DNA of 64,000 nucleotides, taken from Beijerinckiaceae bacterium. Its GTDB lineage: Bacteria > Pseudomonadota > Alphaproteobacteria > Rhizobiales > Beijerinckiaceae. The translations under genes and the position numbers were made by a program. Numbering within the stretch: position 1 is the stretch's first letter; each line of letters opens with the position of its first letter. The notes beneath the pieces were generated by a model that was not told where the DNA came from, ran no database searches, and saw nothing but the letters and a program-made list of their open reading frames with translations. This document shows, piece after piece, positions 1 through 9,941 of the stretch. The DNA lies in contig CANJJI010000004.1 in the NCBI GenBank assembly GCA_947474545.1, forward strand, positions 1-64,000, written 5' to 3'.

Positions 1-104
1 AGCGCAAGGCCCGCGGCTACAAGCGTTTCGCAACAATGCGCACCGTTCTGTTCCTAATCGCCGGAAAACTCGACTTCGCCCAAATCAAACCCCAGGCTCT
101 GTAA
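1..104 (+). mobile_element. 3' remnant of an IS transposase gene (C-terminal ~33 codons, truncated by window edge)
   Basis: Open frame reading RKARGYKRFATMRTVLFLIAGKLDFAQIKPQAL* resembles transposase C-termini; IS family not assigned. Confidence 0.55.
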
Positions 105-124
105 CCCACTCGAAATTTAAATGA

Positions 125-553
125 GCCAGAAATCCTGGTCCTCTCGATTGCGGCGGTATTCTAAAATATCACCTCTCGCAGAGGCCGTTATTAAACCCGT
201 TTATTGAATGGCAGAAGAGTCTGCCATCGCAAATCGAAGATCTTATGGTTCGTCCGGAAGGCTATTTTCACATCTATGCTTTCAATACGCTACGCCAATT
301 TGGAGCAAATTTTGAGTTGCTCGCGACACATCTGGAGTGGCTGCAGAATTCGCTGGCCCATGTGTTTTACAATGAAATAGCTGCTGCCCAGGCAATTTCA
401 GAATCGGCCAAAAGCATGCAATTTCAACTAGCGCGAGCGGTGGCTCGCCGCAAGCCCGATAGCCTTGCAGGATTGATCACGCCGATTGCCTCTCATTATG
501 AGAGACTCATGACGGGCCTTGACACATTCGCAGGCGTCAAACGTGCCGCCTGA
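125..553 (+). pseudogene. DUF1839-like protein, 5'-truncated C-terminal part
   Basis: Frame is open from 125 with no start before 245; reads ...LSQRPLLNPFIEWQKSLPSQIEDLMVRPEGYFHIYAFNTLRQFGANFELLATHLEWL..., resembling DUF1839 C-termini; abuts the IS remnant and precedes a GH2 gene. Confidence 0.55.
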
Positions 554-573
554 AATCGCGGATCTGTTGTACA

Positions 574-3039
574 ATGACCTCTGATCGCGTCCATTTTTCT
601 GCGCCTCAGGAAATTTCGTCCGGGTGGAAGTGCGCGATACTGCAAGCTGATTTATGCCGGACGCCGGATGAGGCTATAAAATCAGGCGATTGGATTTCAG
701 CCAAGGCGCCCGGGACTACAGCGCAGGCATTGAGCGAAGCCGGGCTCTGGCCGCCTGACGATCCTTCGCCCTTGCATGATCAGGATGTCTGGTATGTCTG
801 CGATATAGTCACGCAGGTTCCTTCCAGATTGCGGTTGGAAGGGCTCGCAACTATTGCAGAAGTCTGGATTAATGGCCAGTTGGCAACTGAATCCATCAGC
901 ATGTTTTTGCCCGTTGATATCGAATTGAAGGATAGCGGAAGTATTCAAATAGCTATCTGCTTTCGGAGTCTGAAACGATATCTGGATCAAGTTAAAGGCA
1001 AGCGTGCGCGGTGGCGAACGGCTTTAGCCGACAACCAGTCATTGCGCTTTGTCCGAACGACTCTGCTTGGTCATATGCCCGGATGGTGTCCACAGATTGA
1101 TTGTGTTGGTCCGTATCGCACGATCAAGCTGTTTCCCGGGGGGGCTCTCAGCCGGGAGAGCTTTGATTTGTGGACCCATTATTCTCAAGATAAGGGTTTC
1201 CTGTCAGCGTCTTTTACATTTCCGGAAGATGTGGCCTTACCTGGGTTTGTAACTTTGCTATGCGCGGGTCGCTCCGTTGCCTTAGTCATGGATGGCCGTA
1301 AAGCTCATGGTTTATTGGAACTTGATAATGTTGAGCCGTGGTGGCCCCATACGCACGGAAAATCTATGCTCTATGAGGTTGCGGTCGATATTGAGGGTAA
1401 CATTCAACCATTGGGCGCGGCGGGCTTCAGATCGGTTGAAATTGATCACGGGGCAGATGAATCCCGCTTTGGCTTTGTGGTCAACGGCGTCAAGATATTT
1501 GCACGCGGCGTTTGCTGGACGCCGTGGGATCTTGCCAGTCTGCCCGGCGACAAATCAACCTATTATCAGGCCTTGCGGCTTATGCGTGATGCAGGATTTA
1601 ATATGGTCCGCATTCCCGGCATGACGCTTTATGAAAGCCCGGAGTTTTTTGAAGTTGCCGATGAGCTTGGCATCATGGTCTGGCAAGACCTGCAGTTTGC
1701 AAATTTCGATTACCCATTTTCCGACAAGGCATTTCACGCGGCCGCAGTAAAAGAGATCGAGAACTTTCTTTCCAACACCCGGCGTCATTGTTCGCTCGTC
1801 GCACTCTGCGGAGGCAGTGAGGTTGAGCAGCAGGCAGCGATGATGGGGTTGCCGTCAACGGTGCGCAAGGTTGAATTTTTAGAGGGTGAAGCTAAAGCAA
1901 TTTTGTTGCGAGACCGTCCAGATATTGTTTACGTCGAGAACTCGCCTTGGGGTGGTGACCTTCCGTTTTCCGTCAATCACGGGGTAGGACATTATTACGG
2001 GGTTGGCGCATATTTGCGGCCGCTCGAAGACGCACGCAGGGCGGATGTCAGTTTTGCAGCGGAATGCCTTGCTTTCTCAAATGTGCCAGATCCCGCAACC
2101 CTGCGGGCGCAGTTTAGCCCGCCGGTATTAGAAAGCTTGGGTTGGAAAGAGGGTGTTCCCCGCGACAGAGGCGCTTGCTGGGATTTTGAGGATGTCCGCG
2201 AGTTCTAAATGAATCTCCTTTACGGCGTCGATTGTGCGGTTTTGAAAGATATTGATCCGGCCCGTTATCTTGCTTTGGCTCGCGCCTGTATTGCTGAAGT
2301 TATGGAAACGGCATTTCATGAATGGCGGCGGCCTAAGTCCCGCACCGATGGAGCGCTGGTATTTCTCTGGAAGGATTTACGGGCGGGGGCGGGCTGGGGA
2401 ATTGTCGATCTTTCCGGACGTCCGAAGTCTGCCTGGTATGCCTTGCGCCGGGCTTGCCAGCCGGAGCAACTTTTATTGACAGACGAGGGTGTGAACGGAC
2501 TTCACCTGCACGTAGTCAATGAAACTCAAAGTGCACAAAACCTTTTTATTACCATGGAGTGTATGACGGAATCGGGCGATATAGTGGCTTCCGGCGAGGC
2601 GGGCTTGTCACTTGGAACACGGCAGTCGCGAACATTGACGGGAGCGGAATTGTTGGGCGCGTTTTTTGACGTGAACTATGCCTATAAGTTTGGAGCGCGG
2701 GCTCATGATATTGTCGTAGCCCGTCTAAACGATCGTCCAACATCCGAAAATATCAGCGAAGTTTATTTTTTTCCCGGCGGGCGGGGGAGCGTGCAGTATG
2801 ATAACGGTCTCAAAGTTGAGCTGCTAGAGCAGAACGATTCGTTTTCGCTCAATATTTCATGCAGACGCTTTGCGCAGACAGTTGCAATCGATGATGAGTA
2901 TTTTAGGCCGGCCGATAATTACTTTCATCTGGCGCCAGGCCGGGTCAGATGTATCAGACTCGAGCGGATCGGCGAAAACAGGTGCAGACCATCTGGAATC
3001 GTGAGCTCGCTCAACGGATTGGATGTTGCCCGTTACTAG
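574..3039 (+). pseudogene. Glycoside hydrolase family 2 / beta-mannosidase-like protein interrupted by in-frame TAA at 2206-2208
   Basis: ORFs 574-2208 and 2209-3039 are in the same frame and together give one GH2-like protein (sugar-binding, Ig-like and TIM-barrel-like parts, then C-terminal region). Confidence 0.75.
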
Positions 3040-3103
3040 AATGTTGCACGAAAAGCGCAGCCCGGCCTTCCGTCCTCAAACGCGTAAGGAAAAAGAACTA
3101 GCG

Positions 3104-3135
3104 CGGAATTGCGGTTCAACTGAACCGAAATTCCG
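3104..3135. repeat. 32-bp near-perfect palindrome CGGAATTgCGGTTCAacTGAACCGaAATTCCG
   Basis: Two 7-bp arms each side with one mismatch; lies between convergent genes; candidate terminator or operator. Confidence 0.6.
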
Positions 3136-3192
3136 TTCAAGTATCAAGACGCCGTACGCGAGGCCGGCGTCCCGGTGAAAACCGAAAGAATA

Positions 3193-3912
3193 TTACGAAC
3201 GGCCAAGATATGGTTGATCGACAGGCAACATCGTCAGCTCGAAGACATTTGTTTCGTTCGGGAGACTGGCCATCAAGGTAATCGCCCGTGCAACGTCTTC
3301 TGTCGCCATCGTGTTCGACTTGGGACGCTGATCCATACCTGGGGAAAGTTCGGAAACAGTGGAGCCGGGATGAAGCACAGACGCCGTAATATTGAACGGC
3401 CGCGCATCAAGCGCGAGCGAATGGTTCATGGAGTGAATAGCGCCCTTGGATGCCGCATATCCGATTGCGTTCGGGCGCGGCATCTCCGCCGAAATACTGC
3501 CGATGGTGATGATGCGTCCGCGCCGAAGAGGTTTCATGCGGCGAAGAGCTTCGCGCGCACACAGGAATACGGATGAAAGATTCGTCGCTATTATTTTGTT
3601 CCAGGCTTCGAAACTTAATTCGTCCGTTGGCGTATGGTCCGCATATCCTGCACAATTAACAACGATGTGTGGGACGCCGAAGGCTTTTTCCGTCGCATCG
3701 AACAACGCGATGATGTCCGCTTCCTGCGTTACGTCAGTTCGCACCGCAATGGATTTTTGGCCGAGGCGTTTGGCGCGTTCATCCAGCCGCTCGGTACGGC
3801 GCGCAGCCATGGCGACCGAAGCCCCCTCAGCCACAAACATTTCGGCAATGCCAGCGCCGATGCCGGAGCTGGCTCCTGTCACTATCGCGATTTTACCGTC
3901 TAGTGTGCCCAT
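3193..3912 (-). CDS. SDR family oxidoreductase
   Basis: TGASSGIG and YAASK motifs. Confidence 0.9.
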   Translation of the reverse strand: MGTLDGKIAIVTGASSGIGAGIAEMFVAEGASVAMAARRTERLDERAKRLGQKSIAVRTDVTQEADIIALFDATEKAFGVPHIVVNCAGYADHTPTDELSFEAWNKIIATNLSSVFLCAREALRRMKPLRRGRIITIGSISAEMPRPNAIGYAASKGAIHSMNHSLALDARPFNITASVLHPGSTVSELSPGMDQRPKSNTMATEDVARAITLMASLPNETNVFELTMLPVDQPYLGRS

Positions 3913-3970
3913 GAATTCCTCCCCGGTGTGTTATCTCATATTTCCTCGGGCATTATGCCCGGCGACAGTT

Positions 3971-4759
3971 TCATGCCACGTTTGCGGCAGGTTTTACAAG
4001 AAAGCTTTCGCCGCGATCCAGAAAGTCGAGAGCCAGTGTGGCGACGCGTTTGGGCTGATCGAATTCGAGAGCGTGCGCAGCATCCCATATATAAGTGAGA
4101 TGGGATTGCGGGATACGCTGTTTCAGTAACTGGCCTGATTCAGGCGGAATGATCTTGTCCAGGGATCCCATCAGAACCAGAGTGCGGGCCTTGATCTCGC
4201 CAAGCCGCCCCGCCATTTGTTCGTCGAAGGCAACGCCAGCAGTATATTCGGCGACTGCTTTGCGGTTCGTCATCAGAATATGTTCGCCGCGCTTTTCTTC
4301 CGGCGCGTTCTCGGGATTGGCATGCAGGGCACGCAGACGTTCTTGTGTATCATTGGGGAGCCCGCCCTTGTCAGCGGGTCTCAGCCCGGCAGGGGCTTCC
4401 AGAACGAGCTGTCCTGCAAGTGATGGGTGGCGGATGGCGAGCCACAGCGCGATCCAGCCGCCAAAGGATTCACCGATGACATCACATTCGCCATTGCAAT
4501 GGGTGGTTATATATTCGCCGATCAGATCGGCAATGTCCTGCATGGAGGAGATGCTCGCATGACGATGCGTTCCCTCAAACCCGGGAATTACGGGAGCGTG
4601 GACCGTGTGGTGATCGGCAAGCGCCTGAACAACTTTCGACACGCGCGGACCGGCAGCGCTGTGAAGATGAATAAGTGGACGGCCCGAGCCGCCGGTGTTG
4701 ACGCGCAAGGCGCCGCTTTTCATCGCGTATTCTTTTTCGGTGAAAACAATATTTGTCAC
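3971..4759 (-). CDS. alpha/beta hydrolase
   Basis: GESFGG nucleophile elbow, C-terminal Asp/His region. Confidence 0.85.
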   Translation of the reverse strand: MTNIVFTEKEYAMKSGALRVNTGGSGRPLIHLHSAAGPRVSKVVQALADHHTVHAPVIPGFEGTHRHASISSMQDIADLIGEYITTHCNGECDVIGESFGGWIALWLAIRHPSLAGQLVLEAPAGLRPADKGGLPNDTQERLRALHANPENAPEEKRGEHILMTNRKAVAEYTAGVAFDEQMAGRLGEIKARTLVLMGSLDKIIPPESGQLLKQRIPQSHLTYIWDAAHALEFDQPKRVATLALDFLDRGESFLVKPAANVA

Positions 4760-4779
4760 GGTGATGTCCTGCTTAGCGT

Positions 4780-5916
4780 TTAGAGTGCGCGTACTTCCGG
4801 CAGTACACGGTCACGGAATAATTCCATGCTGCGGATCACCGCGGTTTGCGGCATTCTGCCCAGCGCCATGTTCATGTTGATGTGGCCTGCGCCCAGATGC
4901 TGATTGAGGCGCTTGATCTGTTTGACGACACTCGATGGACTACCGCAGAGAATTGTACCGGCTTCGATCTGTTCCTTGACACTGCGTTGCTTTAAAGTTT
5001 CAAGCCGTTTGACGAAATATTCGCCAGCACCTGCGCCGCCCGAGCCCTCGCCAAAGAAACGGGTTTTTTGCACAACGATACGTTGAGCATCCTGTTGCGG
5101 GCGCATCAGCACCTTATGGAAATAGGCGAGGGCCTCTGCCATCGTCTCTTGTGCTTCTTCATCCGTTTCGGCGATGCAGGTGCCCTGTCCAACAAGAATG
5201 TCCTCGGGCCCGGGGTTTCGACCGTGCTCCATTGAACTTGCGCGATAGGTATCAATGAGACCGCGTGCGACATCGAGGTCGCCGATCAACGTCAGGCCGA
5301 CCATGGCAGGAAACTGGCCGACAAAGGCGGCTGATTCCTTGTTGCTTGCTGACATCAACATACGCGGATGTGGCGTCTGATGCGGGCGCGGCCAGATGGA
5401 AATGGCGCGGTATTGATAGAATTCACCCTCCCAGCCGAACGGCTCGGGCTCAGTCCAGCATTTGAGAATGATGTTGAGCGCCTCGCGCATACGCCCGCGG
5501 GATTCATCGGGCGAAACATTATAGGCAATATATTCATGGGGAATGCCGCGCACGAAACCGGCAATAAGACGTCCGCCACTCATCACATCGAGCATGGCGT
5601 ATTCTTCGGCGACGCGAACCGGATTCAGGAGAGGCAGCAAATTGCCGAGCATGGCCAGCTTGACGTTCTTTGTCCGTTGGGTCAGCGCGCCGCCAACCAC
5701 ATTGCAATTGGCCATGAGTGAATAGGGCGAGAAATGATGCTCATTGCAGCCAACCCAATCGAATCCGCATGTCTCGGCATGAGCAAGCGTGTCGATATAG
5801 CGTTTGTATAATTCGGTGCCTTTTTCGCCGCGGAACTGTCCATTACGCGCCGGCCATTCGGTCGGGGCTTCTTCAAGGTCTGTCCATGGCATCAGGTGGA
5901 AGAATGAAAAATGCAT
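4780..5916 (-). CDS. LLM class flavin-dependent oxidoreductase (luciferase-like)
   Basis: CNEHHFSPYSLMANCNVVGGALTQRT and overall bacterial luciferase-like pattern. Confidence 0.88.
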   Translation of the reverse strand: MHFSFFHLMPWTDLEEAPTEWPARNGQFRGEKGTELYKRYIDTLAHAETCGFDWVGCNEHHFSPYSLMANCNVVGGALTQRTKNVKLAMLGNLLPLLNPVRVAEEYAMLDVMSGGRLIAGFVRGIPHEYIAYNVSPDESRGRMREALNIILKCWTEPEPFGWEGEFYQYRAISIWPRPHQTPHPRMLMSASNKESAAFVGQFPAMVGLTLIGDLDVARGLIDTYRASSMEHGRNPGPEDILVGQGTCIAETDEEAQETMAEALAYFHKVLMRPQQDAQRIVVQKTRFFGEGSGGAGAGEYFVKRLETLKQRSVKEQIEAGTILCGSPSSVVKQIKRLNQHLGAGHINMNMALGRMPQTAVIRSMELFRDRVLPEVRAL

Positions 5917-5990
5917 ATCTTGAGCTTTCCTCGTTTATACTTGCCGTCCGGGCCATATCGGCCTTACTGGAAATTATCCAGTATTCGTGG

Positions 5991-6848
5991 CTATCGCGGC
6001 GGCGGCTCCATTCCGCGTTCCTGATACCATTTCTCGCATTCGTCAAAAGCGGCTTGAACACGGGCATGTCTTTCGTCGAGCAGTTCACGCGCCCATGTAT
6101 GCGTGAATATGTAGAATTCGCGGTTGCGAATGGCGCGCAGGACACGTTCGCCGACAACGTCAGGCGGTAAGCCCTCGTGAAGCAGATGGGCGAATTGTTC
6201 ACTCTCTTCGCGCTTGAAAGCGCCACCCATGCGTTCAGGCCGTGCGCGGCCTGAATGAAAAATGCCGGTGTTCACGGCGGCAGGGGCGAGAATTGACAGG
6301 CCAATGTTAGAGCCTTCCAGATCCTGTTCCAGAGCTTCGCTTATGGCGACCACTGCATATTTAGACATGGAATAGGGGCCGGTATCCCAGCCCGGCTGGA
6401 TGCGGAAGCCGCCAATCGACGCGGTGTTGACGATGTGTGACTCTTCGCCGTGTTCGCGCATATGCGGCACGAAGGTCTGAAAGCCATGAATCACGCCGTA
6501 GAGGTTCACGCCAAGCACCCATTCCCAATCTTTCGCCGGCAGCTTTTCGATTGGCACACCGTGCATGGAGATCCCGGCATTGGCGCAAAACACGTGCACT
6601 TTGCCGAAGGCGTCGAACGCCTGTTGTGCAGCCCGCTGCAGCTGTTCTTTCACGCTGACATCGGCCTCAACAGCGACCGCCTGCGCGCCGAGCCTGTTCA
6701 CTTCGCCCAGCGCCTGCTCAAGACCGTCGCGGCGGATATCGCATAGAACGACGTTCATGCCGTTGCGCGCGAATGTGCGGGCCATACCGAGGCCTATGCC
6801 GGATCCGGCGCCTGTTATGAAGGCTGTCTTGCCCTGAAAATTCTGCAT
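5991..6848 (-). CDS. SDR family oxidoreductase
   Basis: Start trimmed to MQNFQGKTAFITGAGSGIG; TGAGSGIG and YSMSK motifs. Confidence 0.88.
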   Translation of the reverse strand: MQNFQGKTAFITGAGSGIGLGMARTFARNGMNVVLCDIRRDGLEQALGEVNRLGAQAVAVEADVSVKEQLQRAAQQAFDAFGKVHVFCANAGISMHGVPIEKLPAKDWEWVLGVNLYGVIHGFQTFVPHMREHGEESHIVNTASIGGFRIQPGWDTGPYSMSKYAVVAISEALEQDLEGSNIGLSILAPAAVNTGIFHSGRARPERMGGAFKREESEQFAHLLHEGLPPDVVGERVLRAIRNREFYIFTHTWARELLDERHARVQAAFDECEKWYQERGMEPPPR

Positions 6849-7023
6849 GTTTGGCGTTCCTCTGATTTTACAGAACAATATTTTTTCTGAGGGCGCAATG
6901 TCCAGAGCACGGTCATGCGTCCATATTGTGTATCGGGAATCCGGATGCCGCCCTGCGATCTGGACATACGTGCTGCCACGTGTTCGACTGTTCAATCAGG
7001 GACAGCAAGTTGGGAGCCAAATC

Positions 7024-8346
7024 GTGACATCAGCAGCGGAAAGTGAAATTCTGACTCGCGTGGGACCGGGTACGCCGCTGGGGACAATGATGCGGGAATA
7101 TTGGATTCCTGCGTTGATGTCTTCAGAGCTCGGGGCCGATGCGCCGCCCACTCGGCTTATGCTTCTGGGGGAAAAGCTGATCGCCTTTCGCGACAGCCGG
7201 GGGCGCGTGGGCATACTCGATCATCGCTGTCCGCATCGCTGCGTCTCGCTGTTTTTCGGCCGCAACGAGGAAGCTGGATTGCGCTGCACCTATCACGGCT
7301 GGAAGTTTGACGTGGATGGCAATTGTCTCGATCAGCCGAATGTTCCTGCGCATCAAGCGTTTCCTGACAAGGTGAAAGTTAAAAGCTACCCTGTCGTCGA
7401 GCGCCATGGCCTGATCTGGACCTATATGGGCGCGCGCGCCGAGCCGCCGCCTTTGCCGTGTTTTGAGTCCGTGATGCTTGCTGACCCTGCCGAACGCAAC
7501 TTGTTCTGCGTGATGCGGGAGTGCAATTGGCTGCAGGCTCTGGAAGGGGATATTGATACGTCCCACTTCAGCTTTCTGCACATGGGCGGCGTGGGCGCTG
7601 ACGAGGTGGAGGCTGAAAATCCCGGGCGTTATGCACTGATCTATCCTGCCCCTGAATATCATGTTGCGGATACGGATTGGGGCACAATGTATGCAGCCCA
7701 CCGGCCAGCAGATACGGGCAACACCTATTGGCGCTTTGCCCATTTCATGTTTCCCTTCTGGACCATCCCTCCTGACGGCAATTTCGCAGATCACGTGATC
7801 GCCCGCGCCTGGGTGCCTATGGACGATACTCACACGATGTTCATCCATTGCTCCTGGAAGAAGAATGCCCCGGGGCTGCGCAAGCGAAGGGATGGGTCGC
7901 CGATCCCCGGCGCGACGGTGGGAAACACTTATCTACCCAATACTACGGACTGGTTTGGCCGCTGGCGTCTGGCGGCAAATGTTGAGAATGACTATCTGAT
8001 CGATAGGGACGCCCAGCGCAGCGGATCGAATTATTCGGGCATCACGGGCATTCATCTTCAGGATCAAGCCCTGACGGAAAGCATGGGCGGGATCGTGGAT
8101 CATACGTACGAGCATCTTGCTGTGAGCGATCTCATGATCAACCGTACGCGGCGGCGGATATTGCAGGCTGCACGGGCTGCAGCGGAAGGCGTCACCCCGC
8201 CGGGGGTGGACCGTCCGGAAACTTTCCAGGGTGCGCGTGGCGGCGATTTTGTTTCGTCCAGCTCCATTGGCTGGCTGCAGGCCTATGGAGACGAGATGCG
8301 CGTTTCCAAAAACCCGGCTGGTGTATTGAAGGTTGCTGCGGAATGA
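7024..8346 (+). CDS. Rieske 2Fe-2S aromatic oxygenase, phthalate 4,5-dioxygenase-like oxygenase component
   Basis: Probable GTG start; Rieske CPHRC..CTYHGW and mononuclear iron D..H....H (EGDIDTSHFSFLH). Confidence 0.88.
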   Translation: MTSAAESEILTRVGPGTPLGTMMREYWIPALMSSELGADAPPTRLMLLGEKLIAFRDSRGRVGILDHRCPHRCVSLFFGRNEEAGLRCTYHGWKFDVDGNCLDQPNVPAHQAFPDKVKVKSYPVVERHGLIWTYMGARAEPPPLPCFESVMLADPAERNLFCVMRECNWLQALEGDIDTSHFSFLHMGGVGADEVEAENPGRYALIYPAPEYHVADTDWGTMYAAHRPADTGNTYWRFAHFMFPFWTIPPDGNFADHVIARAWVPMDDTHTMFIHCSWKKNAPGLRKRRDGSPIPGATVGNTYLPNTTDWFGRWRLAANVENDYLIDRDAQRSGSNYSGITGIHLQDQALTESMGGIVDHTYEHLAVSDLMINRTRRRILQAARAAAEGVTPPGVDRPETFQGARGGDFVSSSSIGWLQAYGDEMRVSKNPAGVLKVAAE

Positions 8347-8410
8347 GGCGTGAACTTGCGTTTCAGCCCCAACCGGGGCAGATAACGCCCATCACAAGAG
8401 GAAAATATCG

Positions 8411-9124
8411 ATGCGTCCTTCCGGTAGAGCCATGGATCAAAAACGCGAAGTCACTATGGAACGTGACGTTGCGCGCTATGCCGAAGGCTCATGCCTGATC
8501 AAATGCGGCAATACCCATGTGCTGTGCACGGCGTCTCTGGAAGACAAGCCGCCGATGTGGCTGCGCGGACAGGGGCGGGGCTGGGTGACCGCAGAATATG
8601 CGATGTTGCCGCGCGCTACGGAAACGCGCACCCGCCGCGAAGTCCAATCGGGCAAGCCATCTGGCCGTACTCAGGAAATACAGCGGCTGATTGGACGTTC
8701 TCTCCGCGCCGTGGTGGACCTGCAGGCTTTGGGTGAACGGGCGATTACGATTGACTGCGACGTGCTGCAAGCTGACGGTGGGACGCGCACAGCCTCGATC
8801 ACCGGCGGTTGGATCGCGCTGCACGATTGCCTCAAGTGGATGCATGGCCGTTCCATGATCAAGAACATGCCGCTGAACGACCATGTAGCCGCGATCTCTT
8901 GTGGAATCACGAAAGAAGGCACTGTGCTTGACCTCGATTACATCGAGGACTCGGCAGCGCATACGGATTCAAATTTCGTCATGACCGGCAAGGGCAATAT
9001 AGTCGAAGTGCAGGCGACAGCTGAAGGGGCGGCTTTTACGGACGAACAGCTTGCCCAGATGATGGCGCTGGCGCGCAAGGGCATTTCGGAGCTTGTCGAA
9101 CTGCAGAAACAGGCCATTGCCTGA
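8411..9124 (+). CDS. rph: Ribonuclease PH
   Basis: [49 protein letters not shown]. Confidence 0.97.
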   Translation: MRPSGRAMDQKREVTMERDVARYAEGSCLIKCGNTHVLCTASLEDKPPMWLRGQGRGWVTAEYAMLPRATETRTRREVQSGKPSGRTQEIQRLIGRSLRAVVDLQALGERAITIDCDVLQADGGTRTASITGGWIALHDCLKWMHGRSMIKNMPLNDHVAAISCGITKEGTVLDLDYIEDSAAHTDSNFVMTGKGNIVEVQATAEGAAFTDEQLAQMMALARKGISELVELQKQAIA

Positions 9125-9140
9125 CGTTTAGGTATTCCAA

Positions 9141-9785
9141 ATGAGTGAACAGCTGTCGCATCGTCGCCTTTCCGGGCGGATCGTTATCGCCACGCACAAT
9201 GCGGGGAAATTGCGCGAAATGCGGGAATTGCTGCAGCCATACGGTATCGAGGCAGTGTCGGCAGGAGAGCTGTCGTTGCCCGAGCCCGATGAAACCGGAA
9301 CGACATTCATTGCGAACGCGCTCATCAAGGCGCGAGCGTCTGCCATAGCTGCGAACCTGCCTGCATTCGCTGATGATTCCGGCTTGTGTGTTGATGCCTT
9401 GGGTGGAGATCCTGGCATCTATTCGGCTCGCTGGGCCAAGGAAGCAGGCGATTTTCCCAAGGCCATGGCGCATATCGAAGGCTTGATGCAGGCAAAAGGC
9501 GCAACCGAACCGGCACAACGCAAAGCGCACTTTGTGTCGGCGTTGGCTTTGGTCTGGCCCGATGGACACGAAGAGACATTTGAGGCGAAGGTCTTTGGAA
9601 GAATTGTCACTCCGCGCGGAGAAAGCGGTTTTGGTTATGATCCATTTTTCCTGCCCGAAGGTTATGATCGCACTTTTGGCGAAATGAGCTCAGATGAAAA
9701 GCATGGCATTCCCGCCGACGGATCGCAGGCCTTGTCGCACCGCGCGCGGGCGTTTCAGATCCTTGCCAGGGCTTGCCTAAGCTAG
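9141..9785 (+). CDS. rdgB: Non-canonical purine NTP pyrophosphatase (RdgB/HAM1)
   Basis: [46 protein letters not shown]. Confidence 0.96.
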   Translation: MSEQLSHRRLSGRIVIATHNAGKLREMRELLQPYGIEAVSAGELSLPEPDETGTTFIANALIKARASAIAANLPAFADDSGLCVDALGGDPGIYSARWAKEAGDFPKAMAHIEGLMQAKGATEPAQRKAHFVSALALVWPDGHEETFEAKVFGRIVTPRGESGFGYDPFFLPEGYDRTFGEMSSDEKHGIPADGSQALSHRARAFQILARACLS

Positions 9786-9941
9786 CCGACTGCGCGCGCA
9801 CATCCTGTCGACGAGCCACTATGCGGAGCGGTTTGTACCTGGTGCTCGTTCGCACACCTGTGGCCCGGATAGAGAGCTATAGGCATATGGTGGCGGCTTC
9901 GCGTTTCTTCGAACCCGGTCTCACGCACGCAGGAGGCGAGA

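Noticed and set aside
6965-6985. ACGTG-ctgc-CACGT inverted repeat in the divergent SDR/Rieske spacer as an operator
   Set aside because: Only 5-bp arms; too short to claim without comparative data
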